64,000 nucleotides of DNA. Origin: SXXZ01 sp041177965 (GTDB taxonomy: Bacteria; Verrucomicrobiota; Verrucomicrobiia; Limisphaerales; UBA9464). The DNA is taken from contig JBEGWF010000108.1 in NCBI GenBank assembly GCA_041177965.1, forward strand, positions 19,591 through 83,590, written 5' to 3'. Of this stretch, positions 43,525 through 57,220 are shown one piece after another. The notes below the pieces were generated by a model. That model had not been told where the DNA came from. It ran no database searches and saw nothing but the letters and a program-made list of their open reading frames with translations. The position numbers were made by a program, and so were the translations under genes. The first letter of the stretch is position 1. Each line of letters starts with the position of its first letter.

Positions 43525-46500
43525 ATGGATCCGCTTTCAACGCCGACGAAGGTTCCCGTCACTTCAGCACCTTCCCGGACCGCCAGGCCGCACCCTCCGG
43601 TGCCTTGGACCTGGGTCTGGTGGCTCCTTTCGATCCCGGCGCTGTGGGGAGGTCCTCTGGAGGTGCTGCCGCCCGATGCCCAGGGATGGTTCCGCCTCCG
43701 ATCCTCCGAACCGACCAACCGGGTGCAGACCATCCAAGTCTCCACCGACCTCCGCTCCTGGCGCGATGCGGCCGTGTTCCACGGGGGCGACCTCGAGTTC
43801 AGCGATGGGGCCGCCCCGGGCGCGTCGGGCCGCTTCTACCGGATGACCAGCCGCCCCAGGACGTCGGCCGATGACGGGCGCAATCAGCTCACGACCCAGG
43901 CGGATCCGTTCCTGGTGTCGGCCCCGGGCGATCCCTTCGACACGCCGGTCCTCTGGGCGAAGTTCACCGTGCTCCGCGAGGAGCCGTTCCGGGTGTGGTT
44001 CCAGAACTCCGTCCGGTATCCGTTCCACTACGACTACGCCCGCCTGAGGTTGGCACCGTTCGCCGGCATGCCCCGCGCGGAATTCGACCGGCGCACCCTC
44101 CACACGAACGACCCGCTTGCGGTCCTGGGGGCCGTGCTGATCCCCGGCGACGGTCGTCCGGAGTACGGGATCCAGATCGTGGGTCAGCAACCTTGGCCGC
44201 GAGGCGAGGTGCTGCAGTGGCTCAGGCTCGTCCGTGCGGCGGTCCGCGCCCCGGTCGGCACCCGGACCTGGTACCTGCCCACTCCGGAGCAGATGGCCGC
44301 CGCCGAGGCCGATCGGGAGTGGTTCGCCAGCGCCGGGTTCCCCATCGGGAGCATCGAGCGATGGCTCTCGCGGGACGTGGTCTACTCCGAGGGTTGGGCG
44401 GTCGGTCGATTGACCTGGGTGCCCGCGGTCGAAATCCCCGCCGCCGTGGCCTCCGGACGGCTCCGCGCCACCGACATCCTGTTGACCGACCGGGTGCCCG
44501 CCGAGCTGCCCCCGCTAGCCGGGATCCTCACCCTCAGCCCCTCGACGCCGAATTCGCATGTCGCCCTCCTGGCGCAGGGCGACGGCATTCCCTTCGTCTG
44601 GTTCGCCGAAGCGGCCGAGCGCGAACGGTTGCGCGCGTTGGCGGGCCATGAGGTGGCCCTGCGCACCCTGCGGGGCTTCTTCGAGGTCGCCTCGGTGGTC
44701 GACCTGGGAGACGGCCTGACCGGAGCCGTGCGCGATGAACTGCTCGCCCTGAAACGGCCCCGGCCCATCGACTACGTGCCCCGGCAGATCCTGGGATCCC
44801 TGACCAACGTCGCGCCCCTGTCGCCCGCGGACGTCCGTTGGGTCGGTGGCAAGGCCGCCAATTACGGACTGCTTCGTGTCGCCGTCCCGTCCAATTGCCC
44901 GCCGGCCATCGCCCTCACCTTCGACCTGTGGGACCAGTTCCTCTCACAGACCCTGCCCGCGGGGCGGACCCTCCGCGCCGAGATCGAGGCCCGATTGGCG
45001 GGTCTCGACCGCGATGCCGGGATCGCGGTGCTCGCGCCCCGGCTGGATTCCATCCGCCGCACCATCGCCCGGGAGGCCCGGTTCACCCCGGCCCAGCAGG
45101 CGGCCATCCTCGGGGCCCTGACCCAGGCGGGTTTCGATCCACGGCGGAAGCTCCGGTTCCGCAGTTCGACCAACGTCGAGGATGGCGAGGAGTTCACCGG
45201 AGCCGGGCTCTACGACAGCCACAGCGGATGCCTGATCGACGACCTCGACAACGACGCCTCCGGGCCCTGCGGGTGCGATCCCGCCGAAGCGGAGGAGCGG
45301 GGCGTGTTCCGGGCGATCCAGAAGGTCTACGCGAGCTTCTACAACGACAACGCCTTCCTGGAACGCTGGCGGCGGGGCGTCGTGGAATCCGAGGTCGGCA
45401 TGGCCCTGCTCGTCCACCACTCCTTTCCCGACGAGATCGAGATGGCCAACGGGGTGGCCACCGTCACCTGGGAGAACTCCTTCGGCACGGTCTCTTTCAA
45501 CGGCAAGCTCGTGACGCAGGTGGGGGCCGAATCGGTCACCAATCCCGACAGCGCCACCCGTCCCGAGGTCGTCGACTTCTACCAATCCATGGGTTCGATG
45601 GCGCTGGCCCAACGTCAATCCTCCTCGAGGGTCCCGCTGGGCGGGCATGTGATGCCCTGGGAAGGGGATTACCGGCGGTTGGTCGGGTTGCTCGAGGCCG
45701 TGGCCCGCGAATACGCGCGGCGCAATCCCATGCGGCGGAACTTCGCGCTCGATTTCGAATACAAGCGGGTACAACCCGGCCGCATCGAGCTCAAGCAGGT
45801 GCGACCCCTGCCGGTGACCGATCCGAAGGCCGTGCCCGTGACCACCTTCCTGATGCCCGGTGTGGAGACGCTCACGGTGGAGGAGGGGGAGTTCTCCAGC
45901 GTCTTCGCCAAGCACCGGCTCAAGTGCCGGCTGCGCCTCGAGACCGAGGCCCGACGATTGACCTCCGCCGGCCTGGCGACGCCGCTCTTCGCCGCCGCCG
46001 CGTGGGAGCCCGCGCATCCGGACGGCGCTTGGATACCCACCCGGCCATGGACGAACTGGCCCGGGTTCTCCCACGCCGTGTCGGGCGATGAAACGCGCGA
46101 TGCGTGGGTGGTCGGCTCCGGAGCCGACCGGCGCACCCTGAAGCTGGTGGTGCGCTGGCAGCGCTCGGCCACCCCCCCGGCCTCCGCCTGGGTGACGCTG
46201 CTCGACGGGTCCCTGAGCCTCGAGGCGAAGTACGACAGCCCCCAACCCGAGATGACCTGGGAGGGGCCCGGGACGGTCCTCGACGAAGCGGTCCGTCTGG
46301 TGGCCCTCCGTCCGCCCGGTCCCGACGCCCTCCCGCAGGCACGGACCCTGACCCGCCCCGGAGGCCTGCGGGTGGAGACCCGGTTCCTGTGGCCCCCGGA
46401 ACCCAACGGTCCCACAGCGGGGTACACGGCCCCCAACCTCGGATTCGTGGAGACGCGCATCACGGGGTTGACGCGGGAACCGCTGGTCCTGCGGAACGCC

Positions 46501-46701
46501 GCCAGCCAGACCTACTCGCCCGGGCACCACAACTTCTTCGAGACGTTCCTCTTCGAACCGGCGCTCGAACCCGGGGTGTCCGCCGTCCAATTGAAGGAAC
46601 TGCAGGATGCCGGGATCCGGCAATTGATCGCCGAGACCGGGTTGTTCGAAGGGGTCCAGTGGTGGACGGTCGGCACCGACGGCAAGCCGCGTCGATGGTA
46701 G
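43525..46701 (+). CDS. Exported PEP-synthase/dikinase-like protein with swivel domain before the ATP-binding domain
   Basis: A 1058-residue protein. Residues 27-43 form a signal-like hydrophobic stretch; 50-107 resemble the small beta domain common in verrucomicrobial secreted proteins (VQTIQVSTDLRSWRDAAVFH, then GRFYRM). Residues 315-395 look like a phosphohistidine swivel domain, with H345 in STPNSHVALLAQGDGIPF. Residues 435-765 match the PPDK/PEP-synthase ATP-binding domain: GGKAANYGLL (441-450), FRSSTNVEDGEEFTGAGLYD (545-564) and IELKQVRPLP (about 753-762). The His domain precedes the ATP domain, an order known from glucan, water dikinases. No PEP-binding TIM barrel is seen. The C-terminal 290 residues are unassigned. 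Substrate unknown. Confidence 0.8.
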   Translation: MDPLSTPTKVPVTSAPSRTARPHPPVPWTWVWWLLSIPALWGGPLEVLPPDAQGWFRLRSSEPTNRVQTIQVSTDLRSWRDAAVFHGGDLEFSDGAAPGASGRFYRMTSRPRTSADDGRNQLTTQADPFLVSAPGDPFDTPVLWAKFTVLREEPFRVWFQNSVRYPFHYDYARLRLAPFAGMPRAEFDRRTLHTNDPLAVLGAVLIPGDGRPEYGIQIVGQQPWPRGEVLQWLRLVRAAVRAPVGTRTWYLPTPEQMAAAEADREWFASAGFPIGSIERWLSRDVVYSEGWAVGRLTWVPAVEIPAAVASGRLRATDILLTDRVPAELPPLAGILTLSPSTPNSHVALLAQGDGIPFVWFAEAAERERLRALAGHEVALRTLRGFFEVASVVDLGDGLTGAVRDELLALKRPRPIDYVPRQILGSLTNVAPLSPADVRWVGGKAANYGLLRVAVPSNCPPAIALTFDLWDQFLSQTLPAGRTLRAEIEARLAGLDRDAGIAVLAPRLDSIRRTIAREARFTPAQQAAILGALTQAGFDPRRKLRFRSSTNVEDGEEFTGAGLYDSHSGCLIDDLDNDASGPCGCDPAEAEERGVFRAIQKVYASFYNDNAFLERWRRGVVESEVGMALLVHHSFPDEIEMANGVATVTWENSFGTVSFNGKLVTQVGAESVTNPDSATRPEVVDFYQSMGSMALAQRQSSSRVPLGGHVMPWEGDYRRLVGLLEAVAREYARRNPMRRNFALDFEYKRVQPGRIELKQVRPLPVTDPKAVPVTTFLMPGVETLTVEEGEFSSVFAKHRLKCRLRLETEARRLTSAGLATPLFAAAAWEPAHPDGAWIPTRPWTNWPGFSHAVSGDETRDAWVVGSGADRRTLKLVVRWQRSATPPASAWVTLLDGSLSLEAKYDSPQPEMTWEGPGTVLDEAVRLVALRPPGPDALPQARTLTRPGGLRVETRFLWPPEPNGPTAGYTAPNLGFVETRITGLTREPLVLRNAASQTYSPGHHNFFETFLFEPALEPGVSAVQLKELQDAGIRQLIAETGLFEGVQWWTVGTDGKPRRW

Positions 46702-46703
46702 CA

Positions 46704-46733
46704 CCCGTCGGGCGGGCGGGTCTCGCCGACGGG
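46704..46733. other. Hairpin between convergent genes
   Basis: CCCGTCGG (46704-46711) and CCGACGGG (46726-46733) form an 8-bp stem in the 68-base gap between the dikinase-like gene and the asparagine-synthase-like gene. It has no T-run on either strand; it may serve as a bidirectional end signal. Confidence 0.4.
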
Positions 46734-46769
46734 GTCGATCGAGGGCGCGAGGCGGACCGGCCTTACGGC

Positions 46770-48092
46770 TCAGGAATACAGGGCCATGAACTCGCGGCGG
46801 TACCGTGCCTCCTGGGCGGGGATCCGCTGGCGGAGCGATTCCTTGGAGATCGCCCCGTGCTGGAAGCGGCGCTTCTCGAACACGGGCATGTCCACGCCGA
46901 ACACGGCCTTCACCCCGCGACGGACCACTTCGCCCTTCAGGGAGTAGAGCGTGGGCACATCGTACCGGGTGAGTTCGATGAAGGGGATCGACTCGCTGAC
47001 CGCCATCACGGCCCGGCTCATCAACGGGCTGTAGCCCTCGAAGCCGTGCCGACGGGCCGGCGCGTAGGTGCGCACATAGCCGCGGCTCAGGCCCCCGCTG
47101 TAGGTCAGGGAGTGCTTGATCCGGCCGACGCCCCAGCCCTCGTGGTAGAGCATGAGGTTGTGGACCACCGAACGGATGGTCAGCTCCGGGTTCTCCTCGA
47201 TGGGGTAGTCCTTGAGGTTCTCATCGCCGCCATCGCCGTCGAACAGGTGCTTCCAATCCGGGTACCGTTCGCGGATGCCCTTGCAGAGGGCCAGCGCCAT
47301 CGTGCCGCATTCGACGTCCAGCGGCTTGTAGTCCTCGAGCACACGCAGCGTCTCCGATGGGTTGAGGTCCGCCGGATTGCCGGAGATCTCCTCCAGGAAG
47401 AGCCCCAGCCCCAGCCGTTCCAGGAAACGGCGCGCCTGCGCGAGGTCGGGACCGTCGCCGAGGTTGAGCGTGAAGGCCTTCAGGCGGGACGGGCTCATCC
47501 CCAGCCGTCGCATCTGGAAGTATGTGGCCAGGAAGACCGCGCCGCTGTCGATCCCGCCCGAGAAGGCGATCCCGATCGGTGCCTTCGGATCGATGGAGCC
47601 CAGTTGCTTGCCGATCTCGTCGGCCAGGGCCCCGATGTACTGCCGTCCGATCACGTCGAGGTCGGCGGGCAGGGAATTGGGCAGTGGATTGAAGTAGCGG
47701 GTGTACACCGGATCGGGGTCGGGGCAGCCGATGAGCTGGATCTCCACCACATAATGCGCCGGCACCATGCGTGTGTAGCTCGGGTGGAACTGGTCGGCCA
47801 ATCCCTCACGCTCCAGCTGTGCGTGGATCGCGTCCATCCGGTCGGCCACGATCAGCGCCGGCCCCTCGGCCCGCTTGGCCAGGAAATAGCGCATCGGCCG
47901 GTCGAGCGAACGGGCCATCCGCACCGTCTTGCCGTCGCGGGCCAGCAGCGCGAACGAGCCGTCGATCTCCGCCACCCGGGCGGCGTCGCCGCTGAGGACC
48001 CGGGCGACGGCTTCGTCCGGGGAGACGTTCCGCAGGCGGTTCAGCGATGGATCCAGCAGGTTGACGACACGTTCGACGTACTCGGGATGCAT
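46770..48092 (-). CDS. Asparagine-synthase-like protein without glutaminase cysteine
   Basis: A 440-residue protein whose C-terminal part is an asparagine synthetase-type ATP-pyrophosphatase: IGIAFSGGIDSGAVFLA (173-189) and HLFDGDGGDEN. The N-terminal region (IDGSFALLARDGKTVRMARS) recalls the glutaminase fold, but there is no Cys at position 2, so it cannot use glutamine in the usual way. It may use ammonia or another amine, as in beta-lactam-synthetase relatives, or modify a different acid. The start at 48092 has AAGG seven bases upstream; GTG 48164 and ATG 48110 are alternatives. It follows the PIG-L gene and probably shares its transcript. Confidence 0.8.
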   Translation of the reverse strand: MHPEYVERVVNLLDPSLNRLRNVSPDEAVARVLSGDAARVAEIDGSFALLARDGKTVRMARSLDRPMRYFLAKRAEGPALIVADRMDAIHAQLEREGLADQFHPSYTRMVPAHYVVEIQLIGCPDPDPVYTRYFNPLPNSLPADLDVIGRQYIGALADEIGKQLGSIDPKAPIGIAFSGGIDSGAVFLATYFQMRRLGMSPSRLKAFTLNLGDGPDLAQARRFLERLGLGLFLEEISGNPADLNPSETLRVLEDYKPLDVECGTMALALCKGIRERYPDWKHLFDGDGGDENLKDYPIEENPELTIRSVVHNLMLYHEGWGVGRIKHSLTYSGGLSRGYVRTYAPARRHGFEGYSPLMSRAVMAVSESIPFIELTRYDVPTLYSLKGEVVRRGVKAVFGVDMPVFEKRRFQHGAISKESLRQRIPAQEARYRREFMALYS

Positions 48093-48167
48093 GCCGACAC
48101 CTTGGGCCATCCGCGACGCGGGATCAACCGGTCCGTGGCGGTGTGCCCGGGCTGATGGGTCCACCGG

Positions 48168-50057
48168 CTATTCCAGGACCATGCGTCCCCAATCCTCGGG
48201 CCGCCCTTGGACTCCCGGGCGCGCCGACCAGGCCAGTCGGGTCCGGTTGATGTTCTCGCCGGGCAGCGCGTCGGCCTTGTCGCCGTCGTAGATCAGGACG
48301 TTGAAGCCGGCCCGGGTGCCGCGCCTTCCCTGGATGCCCAATTCCTTCAGGGGAATCGCGGCCCGGATCGTGTAGCCCTCGGGGGTCTTCCAGGAGAGCA
48401 ACCGGGTGCCCGGGGAGTGGCGCTCCAGCGGGCCGGGGTCGGCGTCGGCGTCGCGCGCGCCCCGGACCCGCCCCGATCGATCGAAGGGGAACAGGCCGGC
48501 CTTCCAGCAGCCCAGCGTGTGTTCCGCTCCGGCCGAAGGGTCCACGCAAAGCTCCACCGAATCGCTGCGCCAATGTCCCTTGATGTCGTTGGGATCGATG
48601 TTGGAGACCACGGTGTCGTCGCGGATCCGGACCTCGATCCAGAGGGTCTTCCCGTCATGCCCGAGGCGGAATCGGCCGCTGCAATCGGAGACCCCGTCGG
48701 ATCGGCCCTGCCAGGCCTGTTCGGGACCGATGTCGGTGGCGGGCAGCGCCGACCAGGCGGGATCGTCGGCCCGCGGGTTCCAGGGCAGGGCGGACACGCG
48801 GGGGACCTTGAGGAACGGAACCGGGTGCAGGCGCACCATCGCCCAATGCCCTGCGACGAGCGCCTCGAGCGTCACGTCCTCACGCGCATCCTTCGGGGCG
48901 GTGACCCCGACCCGGTTGCCGGGCCTCGGCCGGGCCTTCCAGCCTTCGGGAATCCTCCATTGGATCGCTCCCTCGGGCGCGGTCCGACCCCGCATCAGGG
49001 ACAGGCTCGTTTCCTGACCCGCCACCACCGGAAGGTCGGCCTGGAACGACTGCGAGGCATGGGCGATCCGATGGGTGCGCACGAACTCCCGATAGCGGGC
49101 CACCGCGGGCCTCGGCACGAAATCCAGGGCCGGGTCCTCGACCGGTGCCGCGGACGGGAATCCGTCCCATCGCGGGGGACAGGCTCCGGGGACGGGCAGT
49201 CCCTGGAAGAGGTCGGCCTGGGCCGGGTCGGTGGGCAGCACGCTCATCACCGGGGTGAACCACTGGTTGGTCGTGCGACGGAACCAGGGCGACTGGGCGA
49301 TCGAACCGAACGCCTGGGAGCGGTGGTTCGACAACGCCTCCGCGGCCACGGCCACCGGTAGTCGTCCATCGGGCAGGGGATGGGTCACCGGGATCGAGAG
49401 CGCCCGGGCCGGATCGCCCGCGATCCCCGAATAGAACAGCCGGCGCGGCCGCCATGGGGACAGGCCCTCCAGACGCATCTGGTCCGGGAACCGGGCGGGA
49501 TCGGCGGCGGCCTCGAAGGCCTCGGTGGCCAACCAGCCCGCGGCCTGATGGTTGCCATGCTGCCCGGGCGAGGGAGCGGGGTTCATGGTGACGATGACCT
49601 CCGGTCTCAGGGAGCGGACGACCCGCACCAGACGCGCGAGGGTGTCGTCATGGTTCCATCGCTCGAGGGTGATGGAGAGGCTCTCGGTGTAGGCGAAGTC
49701 GGCCTTGTCCAGGAAGTGCACCTGCCGCACGCCCAGACCCTTCAGGGCATCCCGGAGTTCGATCTCCCGCAGGATGCCCAGCGCCGCGCCGGACTGGGTG
49801 CCCACCATGTTGCCTCCGCCTTCGCCGCGCGTGCAGTAGACATGGGCGATGGACCGGCCCGATCCGTGGGCCAACGTCGCGACGGTGGCCGCCACCCCGG
49901 TCTCGTCGTCCGGGTGGGCGAACACCCCGAGCAGGTCCACCTTCAACCGATCGGCTCCGGACGGCATGGAGGCTTCGGCGGATCGACCCTCCGGCATCGC
50001 GCACAGCAGCAGGAACGACAACGGCAGGGCCAGGCAGAAACGAACCCGTGGGAGCAT
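48168..50057 (-). CDS. Exported PIG-L-family deacetylase with C-terminal CBM9-like domain
   Basis: A 629-residue exported protein. After a signal peptide (about 1-27), a PIG-L/LmbE domain occupies about 38-250 with the metal-binding AHPDDE (47-52), TRGEGGGNMVGTQSG, and GQHGNHQAAG. Family members remove acetyl groups from GlcNAc-type sugars. A middle beta-rich region follows, and residues about 430-629 resemble a family 9 carbohydrate-binding domain (LWIEVRIRDDTVVSNIDPND, then YTIRAAIPLKELGI and GFNVLIYDGD). This suggests action on an extracellular polysaccharide. The gene lies between infA-like (38-base gap) and the asparagine-synthase-like gene. Confidence 0.88.
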   Translation of the reverse strand: MLPRVRFCLALPLSFLLLCAMPEGRSAEASMPSGADRLKVDLLGVFAHPDDETGVAATVATLAHGSGRSIAHVYCTRGEGGGNMVGTQSGAALGILREIELRDALKGLGVRQVHFLDKADFAYTESLSITLERWNHDDTLARLVRVVRSLRPEVIVTMNPAPSPGQHGNHQAAGWLATEAFEAAADPARFPDQMRLEGLSPWRPRRLFYSGIAGDPARALSIPVTHPLPDGRLPVAVAAEALSNHRSQAFGSIAQSPWFRRTTNQWFTPVMSVLPTDPAQADLFQGLPVPGACPPRWDGFPSAAPVEDPALDFVPRPAVARYREFVRTHRIAHASQSFQADLPVVAGQETSLSLMRGRTAPEGAIQWRIPEGWKARPRPGNRVGVTAPKDAREDVTLEALVAGHWAMVRLHPVPFLKVPRVSALPWNPRADDPAWSALPATDIGPEQAWQGRSDGVSDCSGRFRLGHDGKTLWIEVRIRDDTVVSNIDPNDIKGHWRSDSVELCVDPSAGAEHTLGCWKAGLFPFDRSGRVRGARDADADPGPLERHSPGTRLLSWKTPEGYTIRAAIPLKELGIQGRRGTRAGFNVLIYDGDKADALPGENINRTRLAWSARPGVQGRPEDWGRMVLE

Positions 50058-50095
50058 GATGATCCGAGCGTGGCGTCCTCGGGTCCTCCAGGCAA

Positions 50096-50344
50096 TCAGG
50101 GAGCCGGGGCCGGAGTGCCGTCCGTCGGGGCGATCCGGCCGATGATGCGTCCGCGCGACAGGTCGAAGGGCGACAGTTCGAGTTCCAGGGTATCGCCGGT
50201 TTGGATGGCTCCGATCACGGGCTGAAGCCTGCGGGTGACGTGGGCCACCAGTTCATAGCCGTTGGGCAGGCGCATCCGGTAGGCGGCGATTCCCAGCGGG
50301 GACAGGACCTGGGCGGGAACGTGGATGGCGTCTTCCTTGGGCAT
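50096..50344 (-). CDS. infA: Translation initiation factor IF-1-like protein
   Basis: An 82-residue S1/OB-fold protein close to IF-1: starts MPKEDAIHVPAQVLSPLGIA, then YRMRLPNGYELVAHVTRRL, GDTLELELSPFDLSRGRIIG. The typical IF-1 reads MAKEDAIE... and ...VELSPYDLTRGRI, so the fold and termini match, while the middle differs and the tail (PTDGTPAPAP) is extra. It is isolated from ribosomal-protein genes and followed by the PIG-L gene. It may be the housekeeping IF-1 or a second, diverged copy; the sequence alone cannot say. Confidence 0.82.
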   Translation of the reverse strand: MPKEDAIHVPAQVLSPLGIAAYRMRLPNGYELVAHVTRRLQPVIGAIQTGDTLELELSPFDLSRGRIIGRIAPTDGTPAPAP

Positions 50345-50395
50345 GGCGATCGAGGAGTTCCAGTCTGCGTCGAAGCGGGGTGGGGGAGAAAGCAG

Positions 50396-50425
50396 GAAGG
50401 CGAAGAGGGGGATCTCTTCGCCTTC
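50396..50425 (-). terminator. Terminator-like hairpin after gltD
   Basis: GAAGGCGAAGA (50396-50406) pairs exactly with TCTTCGCCTTC (50415-50425), an 11-bp stem with an 8-base loop. It lies 42 bases past the gltD stop and before the IF-1 gene; on the minus strand it is followed by a CT-rich run rather than pure T. It probably ends the gltBD transcript. The rest of 50345-50467 shows nothing else. Confidence 0.65.
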
Positions 50426-50467
50426 AAAGACCGTCGGGTTCGGGGAATCCGGAGAGCCGTCCCCGGA

Positions 50468-51946
50468 TCAGGGCAGGGACGTGGAGCCCATCAGGTAGCG
50501 GTCGCATTCACGGGCCGCGCCCCGGCCTTCATTGAAGGCCCAGACCACCAGACTCTGTCCCCGGCGGCAGTCGCCGGCGGCGAACACCTTGGGGATGCTG
50601 GTGTTGAAGCGGCCATGCTCGGCCTTGATGTTGGAACGCGGATCGCGCTCGAGACCCAAGGATTCGAGCAGCGGTTGTTCGGGCCCGAGGAAGCCCATGG
50701 CGAGGAGGACCAGTTGGGCCGGGACCACGCGATCGGTTCCGGGCACGTCGACCGGGATGAACTGTCCCTTGTCGTTGCGCTCCCAGCGGATCTCCACCAG
50801 ATGCACGCCGGAGACGTGGCCCTGGCTGTCGGTCAGGAACTTCTTGGCGGTCGTCAGGTACACGCGGGGATCGGCCCCGAACGTGGCCGCGGCCTCCTCC
50901 TGACCGTAATCCATCTTGTAGGTCTTGGGCCATTCGGGCCACGGATTGTCCTTGGCCCGCTCGGCGGGGGGCTTGGGCAGGATTTCGACCTGGATCAGGC
51001 TCTTGCACCCATGGCGCATGGACGTGCCCACGCAGTCGGTGCCCGTGTCGCCGCCGCCGATGATGACGACATCCTTGCCGGCCGCGGAGATCGGCGGCTG
51101 CGCCTTGTCGAGCAGCGACTGGGTGTTGCCGTGGAGGAATTCCATGGCGAAGTGGATGCCCTTGGATGGACGGCCCTCGATGGGCAGATCGCGCGGCTTG
51201 GTCGCGCCGGTGCACAACACCACGGCGTCGAAGTCCTCCATCAGTTGGGCGGAGGTGATGTCGCGACCCACCTCGGTGTTGCAGCGGAAGGCGATGCCCT
51301 CGCGCTCCATCTGCTTGATGCGGCGCAGCACGACCTTCTGCTTGTCGAGCTTCATGTTCGGGATGCCGTACATCAGCAACCCGCCCGGCCGATCGGCACG
51401 CTCGAAGACCGTGACGTAGTGGCCCGCCTTGTTGAGCTGGGCCGCGGCCGAAAGGCCCGCGGGACCGGATCCCACCACGGCCACCTTCTTGCCGGTGCGC
51501 TTCTTGGGCGGCTGCGGCTTGACCCAACCCTTTTCCCAGGCGTGGTCGATGATCGTGCACTCGATGTTCTTGATCGTGACCGGCGGCGCATTGATGCCGA
51601 GCACGCAGGAGCCTTCACAGGGGGCGGGGCACACCCGTCCGGTGAACTCGGGGAAGTTGTTCGTCTTGTGCAGGCGATCGAGCGCCTCCTTCCACAGGCC
51701 CCGGTACACCAGATCGTTCCATTCGGGGATCAGGTTGTTGATGGGGCAACCGCTGGCCATGCCGCTGACGAGCGTGCCGTTGTGGCAGAAGGGCACGCCG
51801 CAGTCCATGCACCGCGCGCCCTGCTGGCGGAGGCTCTGGTCGTCCATGTGCTCATGGAACTCGTTCCAGTCCTTGATGCGTTTCAGGGCGCTGCGGTCGA
51901 GGGGCAGTTCGCGGGCGTATTCGAGGAATCCTGTCGGTTTACCCAT
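50468..51946 (-). CDS. gltD: Glutamate synthase small subunit
   Basis: NADPH-dependent small (beta) subunit of glutamate synthase, passing electrons to the large subunit through FAD and Fe-S centres. The 492-residue product has the N-terminal Cys set (MDCGVPFCHNG and CPAPCEGSCVLGI), the FAD motif VAVVGSGPAGLSAAAQL, the NADPH motif VVIIGGGDTGTDCVG and the late VFAAGDCRRGQSLVVWA. Length and domain order are standard. It is 70 bases downstream of gltB on the same strand. Confidence 0.97.
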   Translation of the reverse strand: MGKPTGFLEYARELPLDRSALKRIKDWNEFHEHMDDQSLRQQGARCMDCGVPFCHNGTLVSGMASGCPINNLIPEWNDLVYRGLWKEALDRLHKTNNFPEFTGRVCPAPCEGSCVLGINAPPVTIKNIECTIIDHAWEKGWVKPQPPKKRTGKKVAVVGSGPAGLSAAAQLNKAGHYVTVFERADRPGGLLMYGIPNMKLDKQKVVLRRIKQMEREGIAFRCNTEVGRDITSAQLMEDFDAVVLCTGATKPRDLPIEGRPSKGIHFAMEFLHGNTQSLLDKAQPPISAAGKDVVIIGGGDTGTDCVGTSMRHGCKSLIQVEILPKPPAERAKDNPWPEWPKTYKMDYGQEEAAATFGADPRVYLTTAKKFLTDSQGHVSGVHLVEIRWERNDKGQFIPVDVPGTDRVVPAQLVLLAMGFLGPEQPLLESLGLERDPRSNIKAEHGRFNTSIPKVFAAGDCRRGQSLVVWAFNEGRGAARECDRYLMGSTSLP

Positions 51947-52016
51947 GTCTCGGTGTCGTTTGAAGGCCTAGGTTCGTTCGCGATCGTCGGGGGGCGTTTT
52001 GCCGTCGGGTCCGGGG

Positions 52017-56606
<4,590 letters not shown>

Positions 56607-56697
56607 TCAACGGGAATGGTGTGACCTTGTTTGGGTCCAAGTCGGGAAAGTGAACCAACCGCGGGGTTGGGGGGCAAAATATTTTTTGGAACGGGTC

Positions 56698-56722
56698 GAG
56701 AAAATCGACGGTGGAACCGTCG
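56698..56722 (-). terminator. Intrinsic terminator of nuoA
   Basis: On the minus strand CGACGGT, loop TCC, ACCGTCG (plus-strand 56706-56722), followed by ATTTTCTC. It lies 53 bases after the nuoA stop and before gltB. The gltB promoter must then be in the remaining AT-rich part of 56607-56700, but I could not assign boxes. Confidence 0.6.
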
Positions 56723-56774
56723 TGGCGGCCGTTTTCTGGATTCTGGAAGTGTCGGGCGATGAGGATCGCCGGTA

Positions 56775-57167
56775 TCAACTCTTCCAATCGAAGGCCCGTT
56801 TCTTCACGGCGTAGAGGTAGCCGACGAACACAATGCCCAAGAACGACAACATACCCCCGAGGCCCAGAGCCAGATCAGTGCGGGACAACTCCTTGAAGGT
56901 CACCGCCCACGGGTACATGAACACGACCTCGATATCGAACAGCACGAAGAGCAGGGCGACGAGGTAGAATTTCACACTGAGCCGAGCATTGCCTTCCCCC
57001 TGCGGCAGCATGCCGCACTCGTAGGGGATGTCCTTGGTCTGGGTTCGTCGGCCGGTTTTCCCGAGGAGCACGGAGACCGCCAGAGTGCCGGCGGCGAAGT
57101 TGGCGGCGACGAAGAGCAGCATCAGCACCGGGAGGTACTGGCTCAATTGATGGGTTTGAGAATCCAT
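56775..57167 (-). CDS. nuoA: NADH-quinone oxidoreductase subunit A
   Basis: Small membrane subunit of complex I. The 130-residue product has three membrane helices, the conserved IPYECGMLPQGEGNARLSVKF loop shortened here to its key parts PYECG and RLSVKFY, and LLFVLFDIEVVFMYPW with the acidic residues in the second helix. It stands alone: no nuoB-N genes follow, only a terminator. ATG 57167 is chosen; ATG 57179 is an alternative. It is divergent from the Rrf2 gene, with the minisatellite starting 54 bases upstream. Confidence 0.93.
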   Translation of the reverse strand: MDSQTHQLSQYLPVLMLLFVAANFAAGTLAVSVLLGKTGRRTQTKDIPYECGMLPQGEGNARLSVKFYLVALLFVLFDIEVVFMYPWAVTFKELSRTDLALGLGGMLSFLGIVFVGYLYAVKKRAFDWKS

Positions 57168-57220
57168 TGACCCGGCCATGTTGGAATCGAACCCACTGCC
57201 CGGCAAGACCACATTCGAAA

